Shown: positions 7,019 to 14,640, numbered from the stretch's first letter. The stretch is 14,772 bases of DNA from Candidatus Altarchaeales archaeon (GCA_003663045.1 QMZG01000011.1:1-14772), one strand, 5' to 3'. Program-made: numbers and translations. Notes: a model not told the origin generated them from the sequence alone.

Positions 7019-8200
7019 TTATTCCACATGCACCCTCTTCAAATCTATATCACCGCCAAGAATATTCACAAACAATCTTGTAGATCTTTCAATATCCTTA
7101 GACTGAGTTATAAACCTGCCAACAATGATGATGTCTGCCCCTTCCTTCAATGCCAGAGGTGCTGTATCTGGCTCAATCCCCCCGGCTACCGCCACATATA
7201 TATCTGGAAATTCCCTCTTTATTTTTCTGATTAATTCAAATCTAGGTCTTTCCTTTTTCTCTACATCAATCCCTCTATGCAGAATAACAATATCTGGCAA
7301 TTCCTTAAGAGACTTCAGTAGATTTATTGGATCTGGAACATTCATGGTGTCGATTATGGCATAGATCCCAAGCCTTTTTGCCTCATAGATGAATTTGTCA
7401 ATTACCTCTACCGATGCGAGACCAGAAGCTATAACGGCATCTGCAGTTTCATCAAATGCCACATCAACCTCTACCTGTCCCACATCCAGTGTTTTTAGAT
7501 CCGCAATAATAAAGCTATCCTTTGCTACCTCTCTCAACTCAGATATTACTTTGGTTCCATATTTCTTAATCAATGGGGTTCCAGCCTCCAGGATGATTTT
7601 ATCACTGTGAGGGATTTCAGAGATAATCTTCTTAGTTCTCTCCACATCGGGGATATCCAAAGCTATCTGCAGATAAGGCCTGTTCCACTTGGGAAGTCTG
7701 GGTACCTTGAAGCCCATTATGGGGTGTGTCGCCCTGTCTTTATCAAACATTATCTTATCCAGTGAGGGGTAATCCTGTAGGGCCCTCTTCAACGCCAATT
7801 TAGTTGCACCATAATTATATTGGTAAATCCTCCTAAAATCCTTTGCCTCTGGATGAATGAATACCGAGCAGATTATCACCCAATCATCAATCCTATCTCT
7901 TTGAATTATGCCCTCCTCAACGGCATCTGCTATCGCCTTTGCTACAGCCGCCTGAGCGGGACCGAATACCTTTGTGACATCTTCCATATCCTTCATAGTG
8001 ACCTTTGGTACCACGAGGGTGTATGGTTTACATGGAAGATTGGGTCTGATTACAGAAAGCAAGGGGGTGTGACCGCTTGAAAGGTGAGAAATGCCGTTAG
8101 CAAACGCCTGTCCCACAAAACCTTCTTTATCACCAATTAAAAGATCTACATGAGCTACTTCATTACCCTTCCCAACAAGTGCTTCACCTATCTTGTACAT
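7019..8200 (-). CDS. fae-hps: Bifunctional formaldehyde-activating enzyme/3-hexulose-6-phosphate synthase
   Basis: The N-terminal Fae domain (about 1-165) condenses formaldehyde with tetrahydromethanopterin. The general-acid His is H17 in [12 protein letters not shown], the family position, followed by [10 protein letters not shown] and the [20 protein letters not shown] helix. The C-terminal Hps domain (about 173-393) is a TIM barrel interconverting hexulose-6-phosphate with ribulose-5-phosphate plus formaldehyde. It shows [36 protein letters not shown] (the phosphate/Mg acidic cluster), [12 protein letters not shown] and [12 protein letters not shown]. This fusion is typical of methanogens and their relatives, where it makes pentoses for nucleotides from fructose-6-phosphate and captures the freed formaldehyde. 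A GAGGGA Shine-Dalgarno site precedes the ATG. It is the last gene of the pgk-led minus-strand cluster, 63 bases after the 124-residue membrane protein. Confidence 0.97.
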   Translation of the reverse strand: MYKIGEALVGKGNEVAHVDLLIGDKEGFVGQAFANGISHLSSGHTPLLSVIRPNLPCKPYTLVVPKVTMKDMEDVTKVFGPAQAAVAKAIADAVEEGIIQRDRIDDWVIICSVFIHPEAKDFRRIYQYNYGATKLALKRALQDYPSLDKIMFDKDRATHPIMGFKVPRLPKWNRPYLQIALDIPDVERTKKIISEIPHSDKIILEAGTPLIKKYGTKVISELREVAKDSFIIADLKTLDVGQVEVDVAFDETADAVIASGLASVEVIDKFIYEAKRLGIYAIIDTMNVPDPINLLKSLKELPDIVILHRGIDVEKKERPRFELIRKIKREFPDIYVAVAGGIEPDTAPLALKEGADIIIVGRFITQSKDIERSTRLFVNILGGDIDLKRVHVE

Positions 8201-8263
8201 TTTATTTCCCTCTTTATTCTTGAATTTATGTTTATCTTTAAGTTTATTAATTCAAAAATCATA

Positions 8264-8638
8264 TCATCTTTCAAATGCTTCCCCTACATCTTCCCTGAGG
8301 AGATACCATATAACAATAGCGGAGACGATAACACCTATAAAGCCAATTAAATCAAATCTGATTAGAAACATTATACCCACCACTATGGAGAATATGATCG
8401 TTCCCGTTCTTCCCCATGATTTCAATAGCCATAATCCAAGGGCAAGAGCGAGTTGGATAGGTATAAAACTCATTAGAAATATGAAATGGAAAAGGGATGA
8501 AAAATCTGTATTTACAATCATATCTACGGGGTTTTTTTCCCCCGCAACATGAATTATTTCCAATATTGGAAAGATTACACAGAGAACCAATAAACCCGCC
8601 AGGATCATCACCCCCACTGGTTGATCTCCTATGTCCAT
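8264..8638 (-). CDS. Small four-TM membrane protein (paralogue of the adjacent remnant)
   Basis: This is a small membrane protein of a lineage common in archaea. These begin 'xPxGVxILAxL', carry a 'GLxLLKxWGR' loop in the middle and end 'IxxWYLLRxxVxEAFxR'. Here these are QPVGVMILAGLLVLC, ALGLWLLKSWGRTGTII and IVIWYLLREDVGEAFER. Four hydrophobic stretches lie at about residues 8-30, 46-70, 76-92 and 95-114. Function is unknown. The ATG at 8638 has no clear Shine-Dalgarno site. It lies 30 bases after the decayed paralogue and before fae-hps, all reading away from pgk, so cotranscription is likely. The first loop (residues about 31-45, IHVAGEKNPVDMIVN) is more polar than in usual relatives. Confidence 0.78.
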   Translation of the reverse strand: MDIGDQPVGVMILAGLLVLCVIFPILEIIHVAGEKNPVDMIVNTDFSSLFHFIFLMSFIPIQLALALGLWLLKSWGRTGTIIFSIVVGIMFLIRFDLIGFIGVIVSAIVIWYLLREDVGEAFER

Positions 8639-8668
8639 TTTGTGTTTATTATTTTATTACTAATGTTG

Positions 8669-8834
8669 TTACTTAAATGCTGATTTTACCTGTGGTTGGA
8701 ATAGATACCAGAATATGATGGCATAAATAATGAAACTTAGAATCTGATAAGAAAATAGAGACACTATTAAAAAGTATTCCACTAATAACCAAAAATACTG
8801 CTACAATCTGTATCCCTATTGGTCTTTCCGCCAT
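8669..8834 (-). pseudogene. Deleted and frameshifted copy of the small membrane-protein family
   Basis: Starting one base after the pgk stop, ATG (8834-8832) opens MAERPIGIQIVAVFLVISG, the usual N terminus of this family. This frame stays open for only 53 codons (TAA 8673-8675), and its end (CHHILVSIPTTGKISI) is nonsense. In the shifted frame the same bases read SFIIYAIIFWYLFQPQVKSA and close at TAA 8669-8671, which is the typical C terminus. The middle 60-70 residues are absent. The parent thus suffered an internal deletion plus a frameshift. The start is still excellent: AGAAGGAGATAAAATG, with the ribosome site inside the last pgk codons, so translation coupled to pgk and a short 53-residue product remain possible. 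Confidence 0.75.
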
Positions 8835-8835
8835 T

Positions 8836-10047
8836 TTATCTCCTTCTCAAAACCTCCACCGCCGGTAATCTATATCCCGCCAATAGACTTATGCAAGCTC
8901 CCCCCCCACTACTTATGTGGGTGATTTTGTCTTTAAGGTTTAACTCGCGAGCGGCAGCTACTAAATGACCGCCTCCGATTACAGAAAATGCCTCCGAGTT
9001 AGCAATAGCATTTAGTATTTCTACTGTCCCGAATGTAAAGTTTTTTTCTTCAAAAATACCCAGGGCGCCTTTGGCAAAAATAGTCCCGGAATTTTTTAAT
9101 ATCTCCGTGTATTTTTTAACCGTTTCACTACCTATGTCCTTTATCATAAAATTGGTGGGTAATTCACTTACAGATATCTCTGTGCGCTCTCCATGGTGAT
9201 CCACCGCCAAATCAACTGGAAGGATTATATTCTCCTCATATCTATTCAATAATCCCTTGGCAACATCGATCTGCTCGGTCATCCTCTTTCCCCTAATGAA
9301 TTCTATATTCGGTTCTCCAATTCTGTAACCCTTAGCAGCTAGGAATATATTTGCAACCACACCACCACTTAGTATATACTCGGCGCCATTCTCCAATGCC
9401 CTTTCAGTTGCTTTTAGAGAATCATCTGCCTTAGTACCGCCAAGGACAAAGGCTACCGGCTTCTTGGGTTTTTTGAGTATATCATCTATCACCCTGATCT
9501 CCTTTTCCATCAATCTTCCCGCGGCGCTGGGTAGCACATTTGGGAACCCCACAAGAGAGGGCTGGCTTCTATGAGCTGTGGCAAAGGCATCATCAATGAA
9601 GATATCCACTACGGTAGATAGTTTTTTTACAAGAAAGGTAGTGGCTTGGACATCTGGTGGTCTTTTAAGCACCTCTTCGGAATAGAATCGGACATTTTCT
9701 AAGAGAAAAATATCTCCGGGATTCATATTCTTAATTTTTTTTAATACAAAAGAACTGAAAATACCGTCAATATATTCTATATCATGATCTATAATCTCCG
9801 CCAATTTCTTTGCGTGTTTTTCCAGAGTAGTGAAATCTGGATCGCCGGGTCTTCCCTGATGAGCGAGCAACACGATATTTGCTTTTTTTCGAATTAGTTC
9901 ATCTATGGTTTCCTTATGCGATCTAAAGCGCCGATCATCGAGAAGCTCACCATTCTTTGTATCTATGGGTGTGTTAATGTCAATTCTTACCAGAACGGTT
10001 TTTCCCTCAAAATCAAAATCATCCATGGTTGGAATGTCTTCCAGCAT
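8836..10047 (-). CDS. pgk: 3-phosphoglycerate kinase
   Basis: Pgk transfers phosphate between 1,3-bisphosphoglycerate and ADP; in an autotroph or methanogen it mainly runs toward gluconeogenesis. N-domain substrate motifs: KTVLVRIDINTPID (about 16-29), VLLAHQGRPGDPD (about 59-71), LLENVRFYSEE, and DDAFATAHRSQPSLVGF with the phosphate-binding HRSQPS. Nucleotide-domain motifs: VAFVLGGTKADDSLK, the AKGALGIFEE loop and FSVIGGGHLVAA. GGGH replaces the bacterial GGGDT, which is normal for euryarchaeal Pgk. Length (403 residues) is typical. The start has a good GAGAGGGA ribosome site six bases ahead. It heads the minus-strand cluster toward fae-hps and is divergent from the ACT-domain regulator; the 14-bp tandem repeat lies 31 bases upstream of its start. 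Confidence 0.97.
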   Translation of the reverse strand: MLEDIPTMDDFDFEGKTVLVRIDINTPIDTKNGELLDDRRFRSHKETIDELIRKKANIVLLAHQGRPGDPDFTTLEKHAKKLAEIIDHDIEYIDGIFSSFVLKKIKNMNPGDIFLLENVRFYSEEVLKRPPDVQATTFLVKKLSTVVDIFIDDAFATAHRSQPSLVGFPNVLPSAAGRLMEKEIRVIDDILKKPKKPVAFVLGGTKADDSLKATERALENGAEYILSGGVVANIFLAAKGYRIGEPNIEFIRGKRMTEQIDVAKGLLNRYEENIILPVDLAVDHHGERTEISVSELPTNFMIKDIGSETVKKYTEILKNSGTIFAKGALGIFEEKNFTFGTVEILNAIANSEAFSVIGGGHLVAAARELNLKDKITHISSGGGACISLLAGYRLPAVEVLRRR

Positions 10048-10077
10048 TTTATATCCCTCTCAAAATTTAATTGATAG

Positions 10078-10105
10078 AATAATTATTAGAAAATAATTAT
10101 TAGAA
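10078..10105. repeat. Perfect 14-bp tandem repeat in the pgk/ACT-regulator divergent region
   Basis: AATAATTATTAGAA occurs twice with no gap (10078-10091 and 10092-10105). Each copy begins with the 10-bp palindrome AATAATTATT. It lies in the AT-rich promoter region 31 bases upstream of pgk, and just before the TATA-like ATAATATAATAA (10114-10125) of the opposite gene. It may be a regulator site for one or both genes, or TATA/BRE material that happens to be duplicated. Confidence 0.6.
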
Positions 10106-10160
10106 TTATCACAATAATATAATAACGAGAAAATGTTTGTATGAGAAAAACAAGATGCCT

Positions 10161-10190
10161 AATTTCGACGTCACTTCTTCCGTCGAAATT
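10161..10190. promoter_or_regulatory. Perfect 10-bp inverted repeat at the 5' end of the ACT-domain gene
   Basis: AATTTCGACG (10161-10170) and CGTCGAAATT (10181-10190) are exact inverse complements around a 10-base spacer. The arms are much richer in C/G than the surrounding leader. If translation starts at 10200, the repeat lies in the mRNA leader ten bases before the start and could be an operator or a hairpin masking initiation. If translation starts at 10155 or 10137, it lies within codons. Confidence 0.6.
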
Positions 10191-10199
10191 TCTCAAAAA

Positions 10200-10700
10200 A
10201 TGCTAAACATGGAAAATGTTTTTTACCGGAGGAAATCACAGAGAAAGGTGGCAGAATTCCTGTTGAGAAGAGGTATCAGAATTTCTGATGAGGGGAAACT
10301 GTTTTCAGGGGAGATTGAGATCTCAAATGCTGCGATAGCTAGAGCATTGGATTTGGACAGGAGGGTTGTCACAGCCACTGTAGATGCTATACTAGCGGAG
10401 CCAAAATTAAGAAGAATCTTCACCAGATTGGACTCCACCCTTCTTTTGAGAGATGTTGCTCCAGAACTGAACTTTGGGGCAATTGAGATAATCCCCACTG
10501 ATGCATCCTCAAAGGGGATAATTGCTGGTGTTACGAGGATTATTGCAGATGCCAATATAAGCGTGCGTCAAATTATTACTGATGACCCCATGTTCAAGAA
10601 TGCTGAGATGACAGTGGTGACAGAAAAACCAATCCCAAGGGATTTAATTGACAGGATACTGGAGCTTCCTGGTATAAAGAAGGTAATTGTTCTGAATTGA
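10200..10700 (+). CDS. ACT-domain regulator of amino acid metabolism (COG2150-like)
   Basis: The protein has an N-terminal helical, DNA-binding-like region (QRKVAEFLLRRGIRISD, then ISNAAIARALDLDRRVVTAT, which looks like a recognition helix). A C-terminal ACT domain of about 75 residues follows (AIEIIPTDASSKGIIAGVTR, ISVRQIITDDPMF, MTVVTEKPIPRDLIDRI, LPGIKKVIVLN). This layout is that of archaeal COG2150 proteins, predicted to sense an amino acid; no member's effector is evident here. Starts at TTG 10137, ATG 10155, ATG 10200 and ATG 10209 are in frame. I chose 10200 because relatives begin about 12-15 residues before the QRKVA helix, and because it leaves the inverted repeat in the leader. A TATA-like block near 10119 predicts transcription from about 10145, which fits 10155 or 10200. 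It is divergent from pgk. Confidence 0.85.
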   Translation: MLNMENVFYRRKSQRKVAEFLLRRGIRISDEGKLFSGEIEISNAAIARALDLDRRVVTATVDAILAEPKLRRIFTRLDSTLLLRDVAPELNFGAIEIIPTDASSKGIIAGVTRIIADANISVRQIITDDPMFKNAEMTVVTEKPIPRDLIDRILELPGIKKVIVLN

Positions 10701-10726
10701 TTTACATTGTAGATTCTAATTCTGGA

Positions 10727-10830
10727 TTTATCATATTTATAATTTATATATTATATTTTATATTTTATATCTAATAATAATTTATATATAATTTATTCAT
10801 TTAAATCCCATTTCTAAATAAGGTGGTCAA
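10727..10830 (+). promoter_or_regulatory. Extremely AT-rich promoter region of the envelope cassette
   Basis: From about 10727 to 10806 the sequence is almost only A and T, with repeated TATATTTTA- and TTTATATA-type words. The best TATA box, TTTATATATAA (10781-10791), predicts a start near 10812. The leader then holds AGGTGGTCA (10821-10829), a near-perfect archaeal Shine-Dalgarno sequence directly before the ATG at 10831. Several overlapping TATA candidates exist upstream. Confidence 0.6.
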
Positions 10831-11478
10831 ATGGGTATCATAACCCAGATACTTGGTTTGTATGATTCTCCAAAGGAGACGATATCTGCTGTGAAGGAAA
10901 ATCCCAAGATAGTGCGTCAATTTATCCTGGCGTTGATTCTTGGATTTGCCATCTATGGCCTGGTTCATGGATTTCTCTTGGAAAAAAATCTAGTTGAGGG
11001 AGCAAAAACAGGACTATGGCTTCTCTTTAAGATACCATTGGCTTTGGTTCTAACTGTGCTATTTTCTTTTCCCACAATTTATATAATCTCCAGGGCATTT
11101 GGGGGGAGGTTATCTGGTGTTAATATACTCTCTAACCTGTTCATCTCGGCCTCCTCTACATCCCTTGTTGCATTAGCTATCTTGCCACTTAATGTGCTCT
11201 ATACACTGACTGGTCATTCTCCAGTAACTTTGCACGTACTTTTAATCTTTCTGTTGATGATCGTTGCCGTGATATATCTATTTAAGGGTTATGAAATTTT
11301 GGGGGATCTATCCAAGGGAAGGGTATACCTAATAACCTTAATCTCGGCAATAATCCTATTGTTTGTGTTGATACAATTTGTGGATTTATTATTTGAGATA
11401 ACTACTGCTCATCCAAGAGGCGGTGTGATAGGTACAATTGCCTACACTGCGGTAGAGAAAGCGAGTTTGTTTAGATAA
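10831..11478 (+). CDS. Yip1-like multispanning membrane protein
   Basis: After a short cytoplasmic N terminus with the Yip1-type phrase LYDSPKETISAVKENP (about 10-25), the protein has five or six hydrophobic segments: about 30-49, 61-87, 100-125, 131-150 and 164-190. It ends in a soluble tail, AHPRGGVIGTIAYTAVEKAS. The N-terminal motif and this topology match the Yip1 superfamily of prokaryotic integral membrane proteins, whose role in archaea is not established. It is the first gene of a tight cassette: its TAA is one base from the ATG of the secreted protein. It has its own strong promoter and Shine-Dalgarno site. Confidence 0.72.
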   Translation: MGIITQILGLYDSPKETISAVKENPKIVRQFILALILGFAIYGLVHGFLLEKNLVEGAKTGLWLLFKIPLALVLTVLFSFPTIYIISRAFGGRLSGVNILSNLFISASSTSLVALAILPLNVLYTLTGHSPVTLHVLLIFLLMIVAVIYLFKGYEILGDLSKGRVYLITLISAIILLFVLIQFVDLLFEITTAHPRGGVIGTIAYTAVEKASLFR

Positions 11479-11479
11479 A

Positions 11480-13240
11480 ATGAAAAGGATTTTATTGACC
11501 ATTTTGTGTTTGGTTTTAACAACTTCAGTTGTTTCCGCGATGGGGGATTATCGCATAAAGAATCTTGAAAGAGAGATTTTGATAGAGGATGATCTGACCT
11601 ACTCGGTTCAGGATTCCATGACCCTTCTTGGCTTATCCAAGGGTGTGATAGAACTATATCTGGGTGATTATGTTGTTGATGAGGTTAAAATAGATGATGC
11701 ATTAATCAAAGAGGAGGAATATGCCAAGGGAACCTTGAATCTGACAATTGAGAGTGGAAAGATATATAAACTTAAGATAAAGGGTCATGGGATCTTAGAC
11801 AAGAATGAAATTTCAAGCAGGATCTGGGACAAGAACGAGATAAATGATATAGATGTAAAGATAAGGTTTAACTTTGCGAATTTTGTAATTACATCCACAT
11901 CTCCAAAACCGAGGGTACAGACTGAAAATGAAATTGAATGGAGATTCACGAAGAGCAAAAGCAAGACCATCTCAGCTTCTTGGGTCAGAATAGACAATGA
12001 AGCTGGTTTTAAAGCCAGGTGTAATATCCTACTTTTGGCCGGGGAGGAAAATAGACTGAATATATTTTGTGATATATCGGCTGAGGAGTATAGAGACAGG
12101 GTAAAGATAGATTTGCCAGAATCTTTAGAGTTTGAATCCTCAAATCTGGAAAAGATATCCACAAAACCATTGATCCTAAAGTTGGGATATCCTTCCAAGA
12201 AATTTAACCTTAACATGGATCTAAGGACCAATTCCAATAAAATTTCTATTCCCAAATTCGAATGTGGAACTCAGGTTGATATTAATCTTGCACTTTATTC
12301 TGCCGAAAACTACAGGGTGGAGAATATAACCACAACATTTAAAGAGATCTCAAAGTATGATGCCACCTTTTTGAGGGAATTGAGGATCCCAGAGGGTTAT
12401 AAAGAGGTCTCTTTTTATAGGGGGGGTGAAATAGATACCATTTCATTCCATAAGGAAAAATTGCTGGAGAGATTCATCCCGACGAGGATAACCAGGGCAG
12501 AGTACGATATATTCCCAACAAAGAGGGGCTTTGGGATAGTTAAATCAACTTACTTAGTTATTAACACGGAAACTGGCAAATACCTGATATTAGAACTACC
12601 TCAAGATTCCAAACTATGGGGCGTCATAATAAACGGAAAGGTAGAAAAGGCATTTGGTGAGGGAAATGAGGTTAAGATACCGCTGCCAGTTTCCAACAAG
12701 GTCGGAGTGAGCTATGAAGAGATCAGAGTAACTATCTTCTATGTGATGGCAAGTGATATATTTAAAGGCGGGATATTCTCTCAATACAACCTGGTTTTAC
12801 CCAAGCACGATCTCCCGATTGTAAATCTGGAAGCTAGAATTGGATTACCTCCAGGGTTTTCCTATCTTAAAAGCGATGTTACGCCAGAGATGGAGACTAA
12901 CTTAGTTAAATTTAGACCAAAGGGCTATGTAGAGCCGATCAGATATGACGTTGTTGGTTTTGCTAAAGAAGAGATGGCAAAAAACATAGAGCAACTCTCT
13001 ATGTATCATCAGGCAAGAGAGGTTGCCCTGCCATTAAGTAGCCAGGTAATGATCCAGATACCAACTGTAGAGAGATACATCCAGGTTAGGGGGTATATGC
13101 TAACAGAGATGGAGGAGGTTAAGATATCTATCCATGGATTTGATGAAATTATTTATTACTTGGTTGCTGCAATTATTGCATTACTTGTTATTCTTTTTGT
13201 CATAGCCAAGAGAGAAAAGATCAAGGAAGCCCTTTGGTAA
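11480..13240 (+). CDS. Large secreted, C-terminally membrane-anchored protein of unknown function
   Basis: I recognise no family. A signal peptide (MKRILLTILCLVLTTSVVSA) precedes the mature start near MGDYRI. About 530 extracytoplasmic residues then run with beta-strand-like alternation and almost no Trp or Cys (three or four Cys: CNILL, FCDISA, ECGTQ). A final helix, YLVAAIIALLVILFVIAKRE (about 558-577), plus a basic tail REKIKEALW, anchors it with the C terminus inside. The repeated strand pattern suggests stacked beta-sandwich modules. Residues about 104-122 contain a small duplication (ILDKNEISSR / IWDKNEINDI). It follows the Yip1-like gene by one base, so the two are probably translationally coupled, and precedes a 7-TM gene by nine bases. 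A surface or assembly role for the cassette is inference. Confidence 0.75.
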   Translation: MKRILLTILCLVLTTSVVSAMGDYRIKNLEREILIEDDLTYSVQDSMTLLGLSKGVIELYLGDYVVDEVKIDDALIKEEEYAKGTLNLTIESGKIYKLKIKGHGILDKNEISSRIWDKNEINDIDVKIRFNFANFVITSTSPKPRVQTENEIEWRFTKSKSKTISASWVRIDNEAGFKARCNILLLAGEENRLNIFCDISAEEYRDRVKIDLPESLEFESSNLEKISTKPLILKLGYPSKKFNLNMDLRTNSNKISIPKFECGTQVDINLALYSAENYRVENITTTFKEISKYDATFLRELRIPEGYKEVSFYRGGEIDTISFHKEKLLERFIPTRITRAEYDIFPTKRGFGIVKSTYLVINTETGKYLILELPQDSKLWGVIINGKVEKAFGEGNEVKIPLPVSNKVGVSYEEIRVTIFYVMASDIFKGGIFSQYNLVLPKHDLPIVNLEARIGLPPGFSYLKSDVTPEMETNLVKFRPKGYVEPIRYDVVGFAKEEMAKNIEQLSMYHQAREVALPLSSQVMIQIPTVERYIQVRGYMLTEMEEVKISIHGFDEIIYYLVAAIIALLVILFVIAKREKIKEALW

Positions 13241-13249
13241 TAACTGAAG

Positions 13250-13927
13250 ATGGAAGACAAGGAAAAAATTAAGTATTGCTTTTTTACATTCCTCACCTTG
13301 TTTTTCTTTGGAATTTATTGCATATTGGTGCAAGATTTTGTCATACTTCCAAGGGATTATACAAGAATAGGTATGTACTCGAGTGGCCTGGGATTAATAG
13401 GTGCTTTAATTTTTGGGATATTCTACATATTTTTTGGATTTAAGGTAAAAGAGAGGAAGGCTTCTATAAGAAAAGGCCTTTTCCTTGGTGCTCTTTCAAT
13501 TTTCTTATTTGCACTTCCATTCATCATTGCCATATCCACTCTAATCTTTGGGACATATCTTAGTATAGATGAGAACTTCTTCAAGCCTTTTTGGTTTCTG
13601 GGTTATTTACTCTCTCTGGTGTATGTCGTAACGGTCATTTATGATTACTCCAAAAAAGAAACAAGCATATACTCTCTTATCCTTTCGATTGTATTTGTTA
13701 TTCTGATATCTATGTTCATGATACCCCTCTTTGTTTATCGCATAGAAGACCCTCAATTACTAATTCCATATCTGCTCGGACTTTTCATAGGTCTAGCATC
13801 AATCCTCGTGGAGAGGAAATTGCTCTCTGAGTCCAGATTACTCACAAGTATTACGTTGCTCGACGCTCTTGGCACTATTATAATCTCCGCCTTTTTCTTC
13901 CTGATGTTGATTGGTATAGAACTTTAA
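13250..13927 (+). CDS. Seven-TM membrane protein of unknown function
   Basis: This 225-residue protein is almost entirely membrane. Hydrophobic segments lie at about 9-30, 45-65, 78-100, 113-131, 141-163, 171-188 and 202-224. Loops are short and basic on one face (KVKERKASIRK at 66-76; YDYSKKETS at 132-140), which puts those loops in the cytoplasm. No catalytic or transport motif is recognised. It starts nine bases after the secreted protein's stop, with a weak ribosome site (CTGAAG), and is the third gene of the cassette. Its last 29 codons, encoding the final helix and terminus LLDALGTIIISAFFFLMLIG, overlap the antisense 3' end of the RNA methyltransferase gene. Confidence 0.72.
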   Translation: MEDKEKIKYCFFTFLTLFFFGIYCILVQDFVILPRDYTRIGMYSSGLGLIGALIFGIFYIFFGFKVKERKASIRKGLFLGALSIFLFALPFIIAISTLIFGTYLSIDENFFKPFWFLGYLLSLVYVVTVIYDYSKKETSIYSLILSIVFVILISMFMIPLFVYRIEDPQLLIPYLLGLFIGLASILVERKLLSESRLLTSITLLDALGTIIISAFFFLMLIGIEL

Positions 13928-14638
13928 TGCACTTTTCTTAATTCTGTCCCTGGCCCTTCTAAATAAACCAATTAATGTAAATGCCTCCCTTCCAGAGATA
14001 AAAGCCCTTCCAATCAACTGTCTGAATGTCTTCTTCACCAGTTTTAGTTCAAAATCATTTTCATACAGGGAATCTGCCAATGAATCAAATTTTTCCAGGA
14101 GGACCTCCTTTTCAATTTTATTTAACCTTCTAAATTTTTTCAAGTCGTGGAGTTCTTTTCTCAATCTAAGCCTGGAAATTTCATAGAGGATTATCGCCAC
14201 GGATTGTGAGAGATTCAGGGTTGGATATTCTGGATTTGCTGGGATGGTAACAATTAAATCACACGATCCGATCTCATCATTGTAAAGCCCGTAATCCTCC
14301 CTTCCAAAGACCAATGCAATATCCCCCTCCACGTCCAGGGAATTCAAAAGGTCTTCTGGAAAGACGGGGGTCCTCATGGGATTTCTGTCCCCGGCAACTA
14401 TCGCGGTAGTTGCAACCAAAAAGTCAAACCATCCCCTTATTTTTTTGAAATTATTAACGACTATGGAATTTTCTAGGATATCTACGCCATGCATTGCCAT
14501 TATCCTCGCCTCTTTAGAAATCTGGGGGGGATTTACTAAAATCAGTTCCCGAAAGCCAAGGTTCTTCATAATCCTTGCCACACTGCCAATATTCCCCTCA
14601 TATTTTGGTTCTACCAATACAACCGAAAATTTGGGCAT
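13838..14638 (-). CDS. trmJ: TrmJ/SpoU-family RNA 2'-O-methyltransferase
   Basis: This is a SPOUT (trefoil-knot) methyltransferase using SAM to methylate a ribose, probably in tRNA (position 32 in TrmJ). Motif 1 is PKYEGNIGSVARIMKNLGF with the catalytic Asn-x-Gly-x-x-x-Arg. Motif 2 is ALVFGREDYGLYNDEI. Motif 3 is PEYPTLNLSQSVAIILYEI, which forms the knot. A helical C-terminal part ends REAFTLIGLFRRARDRIKK (about 218-236). I chose the ATG at 14638 because MPKFSVVLVEP is the family N terminus and GGTG precedes it by five bases. A GTG at 14656 would add six residues. The family fold ends near residue 236, but the frame runs on 30 residues (SALKFYTNQH onward, very polar) into the antisense of the 7-TM gene. 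Whether RNA is tRNA or rRNA is not determined. Confidence 0.92.
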   Translation of the reverse strand: MPKFSVVLVEPKYEGNIGSVARIMKNLGFRELILVNPPQISKEARIMAMHGVDILENSIVVNNFKKIRGWFDFLVATTAIVAGDRNPMRTPVFPEDLLNSLDVEGDIALVFGREDYGLYNDEIGSCDLIVTIPANPEYPTLNLSQSVAIILYEISRLRLRKELHDLKKFRRLNKIEKEVLLEKFDSLADSLYENDFELKLVKKTFRQLIGRAFISGREAFTLIGLFRRARDRIKKSALKFYTNQHQEEKGGDYNSAKSVEQRNTCE

Positions 14639-14640
14639 TC

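Noticed and set aside
7820..8552. Plus-strand open frames of 66-119 codons across fae-hps and the small membrane gene
   Set aside because: They are antisense to supported genes and show no motif or translation signal.
11785..12255. 156-codon minus-strand frame inside the secreted-protein gene
   Set aside because: The composition is what the antisense of Glu/Lys/Ile-rich codons yields, and there is no promoter or ribosome site.
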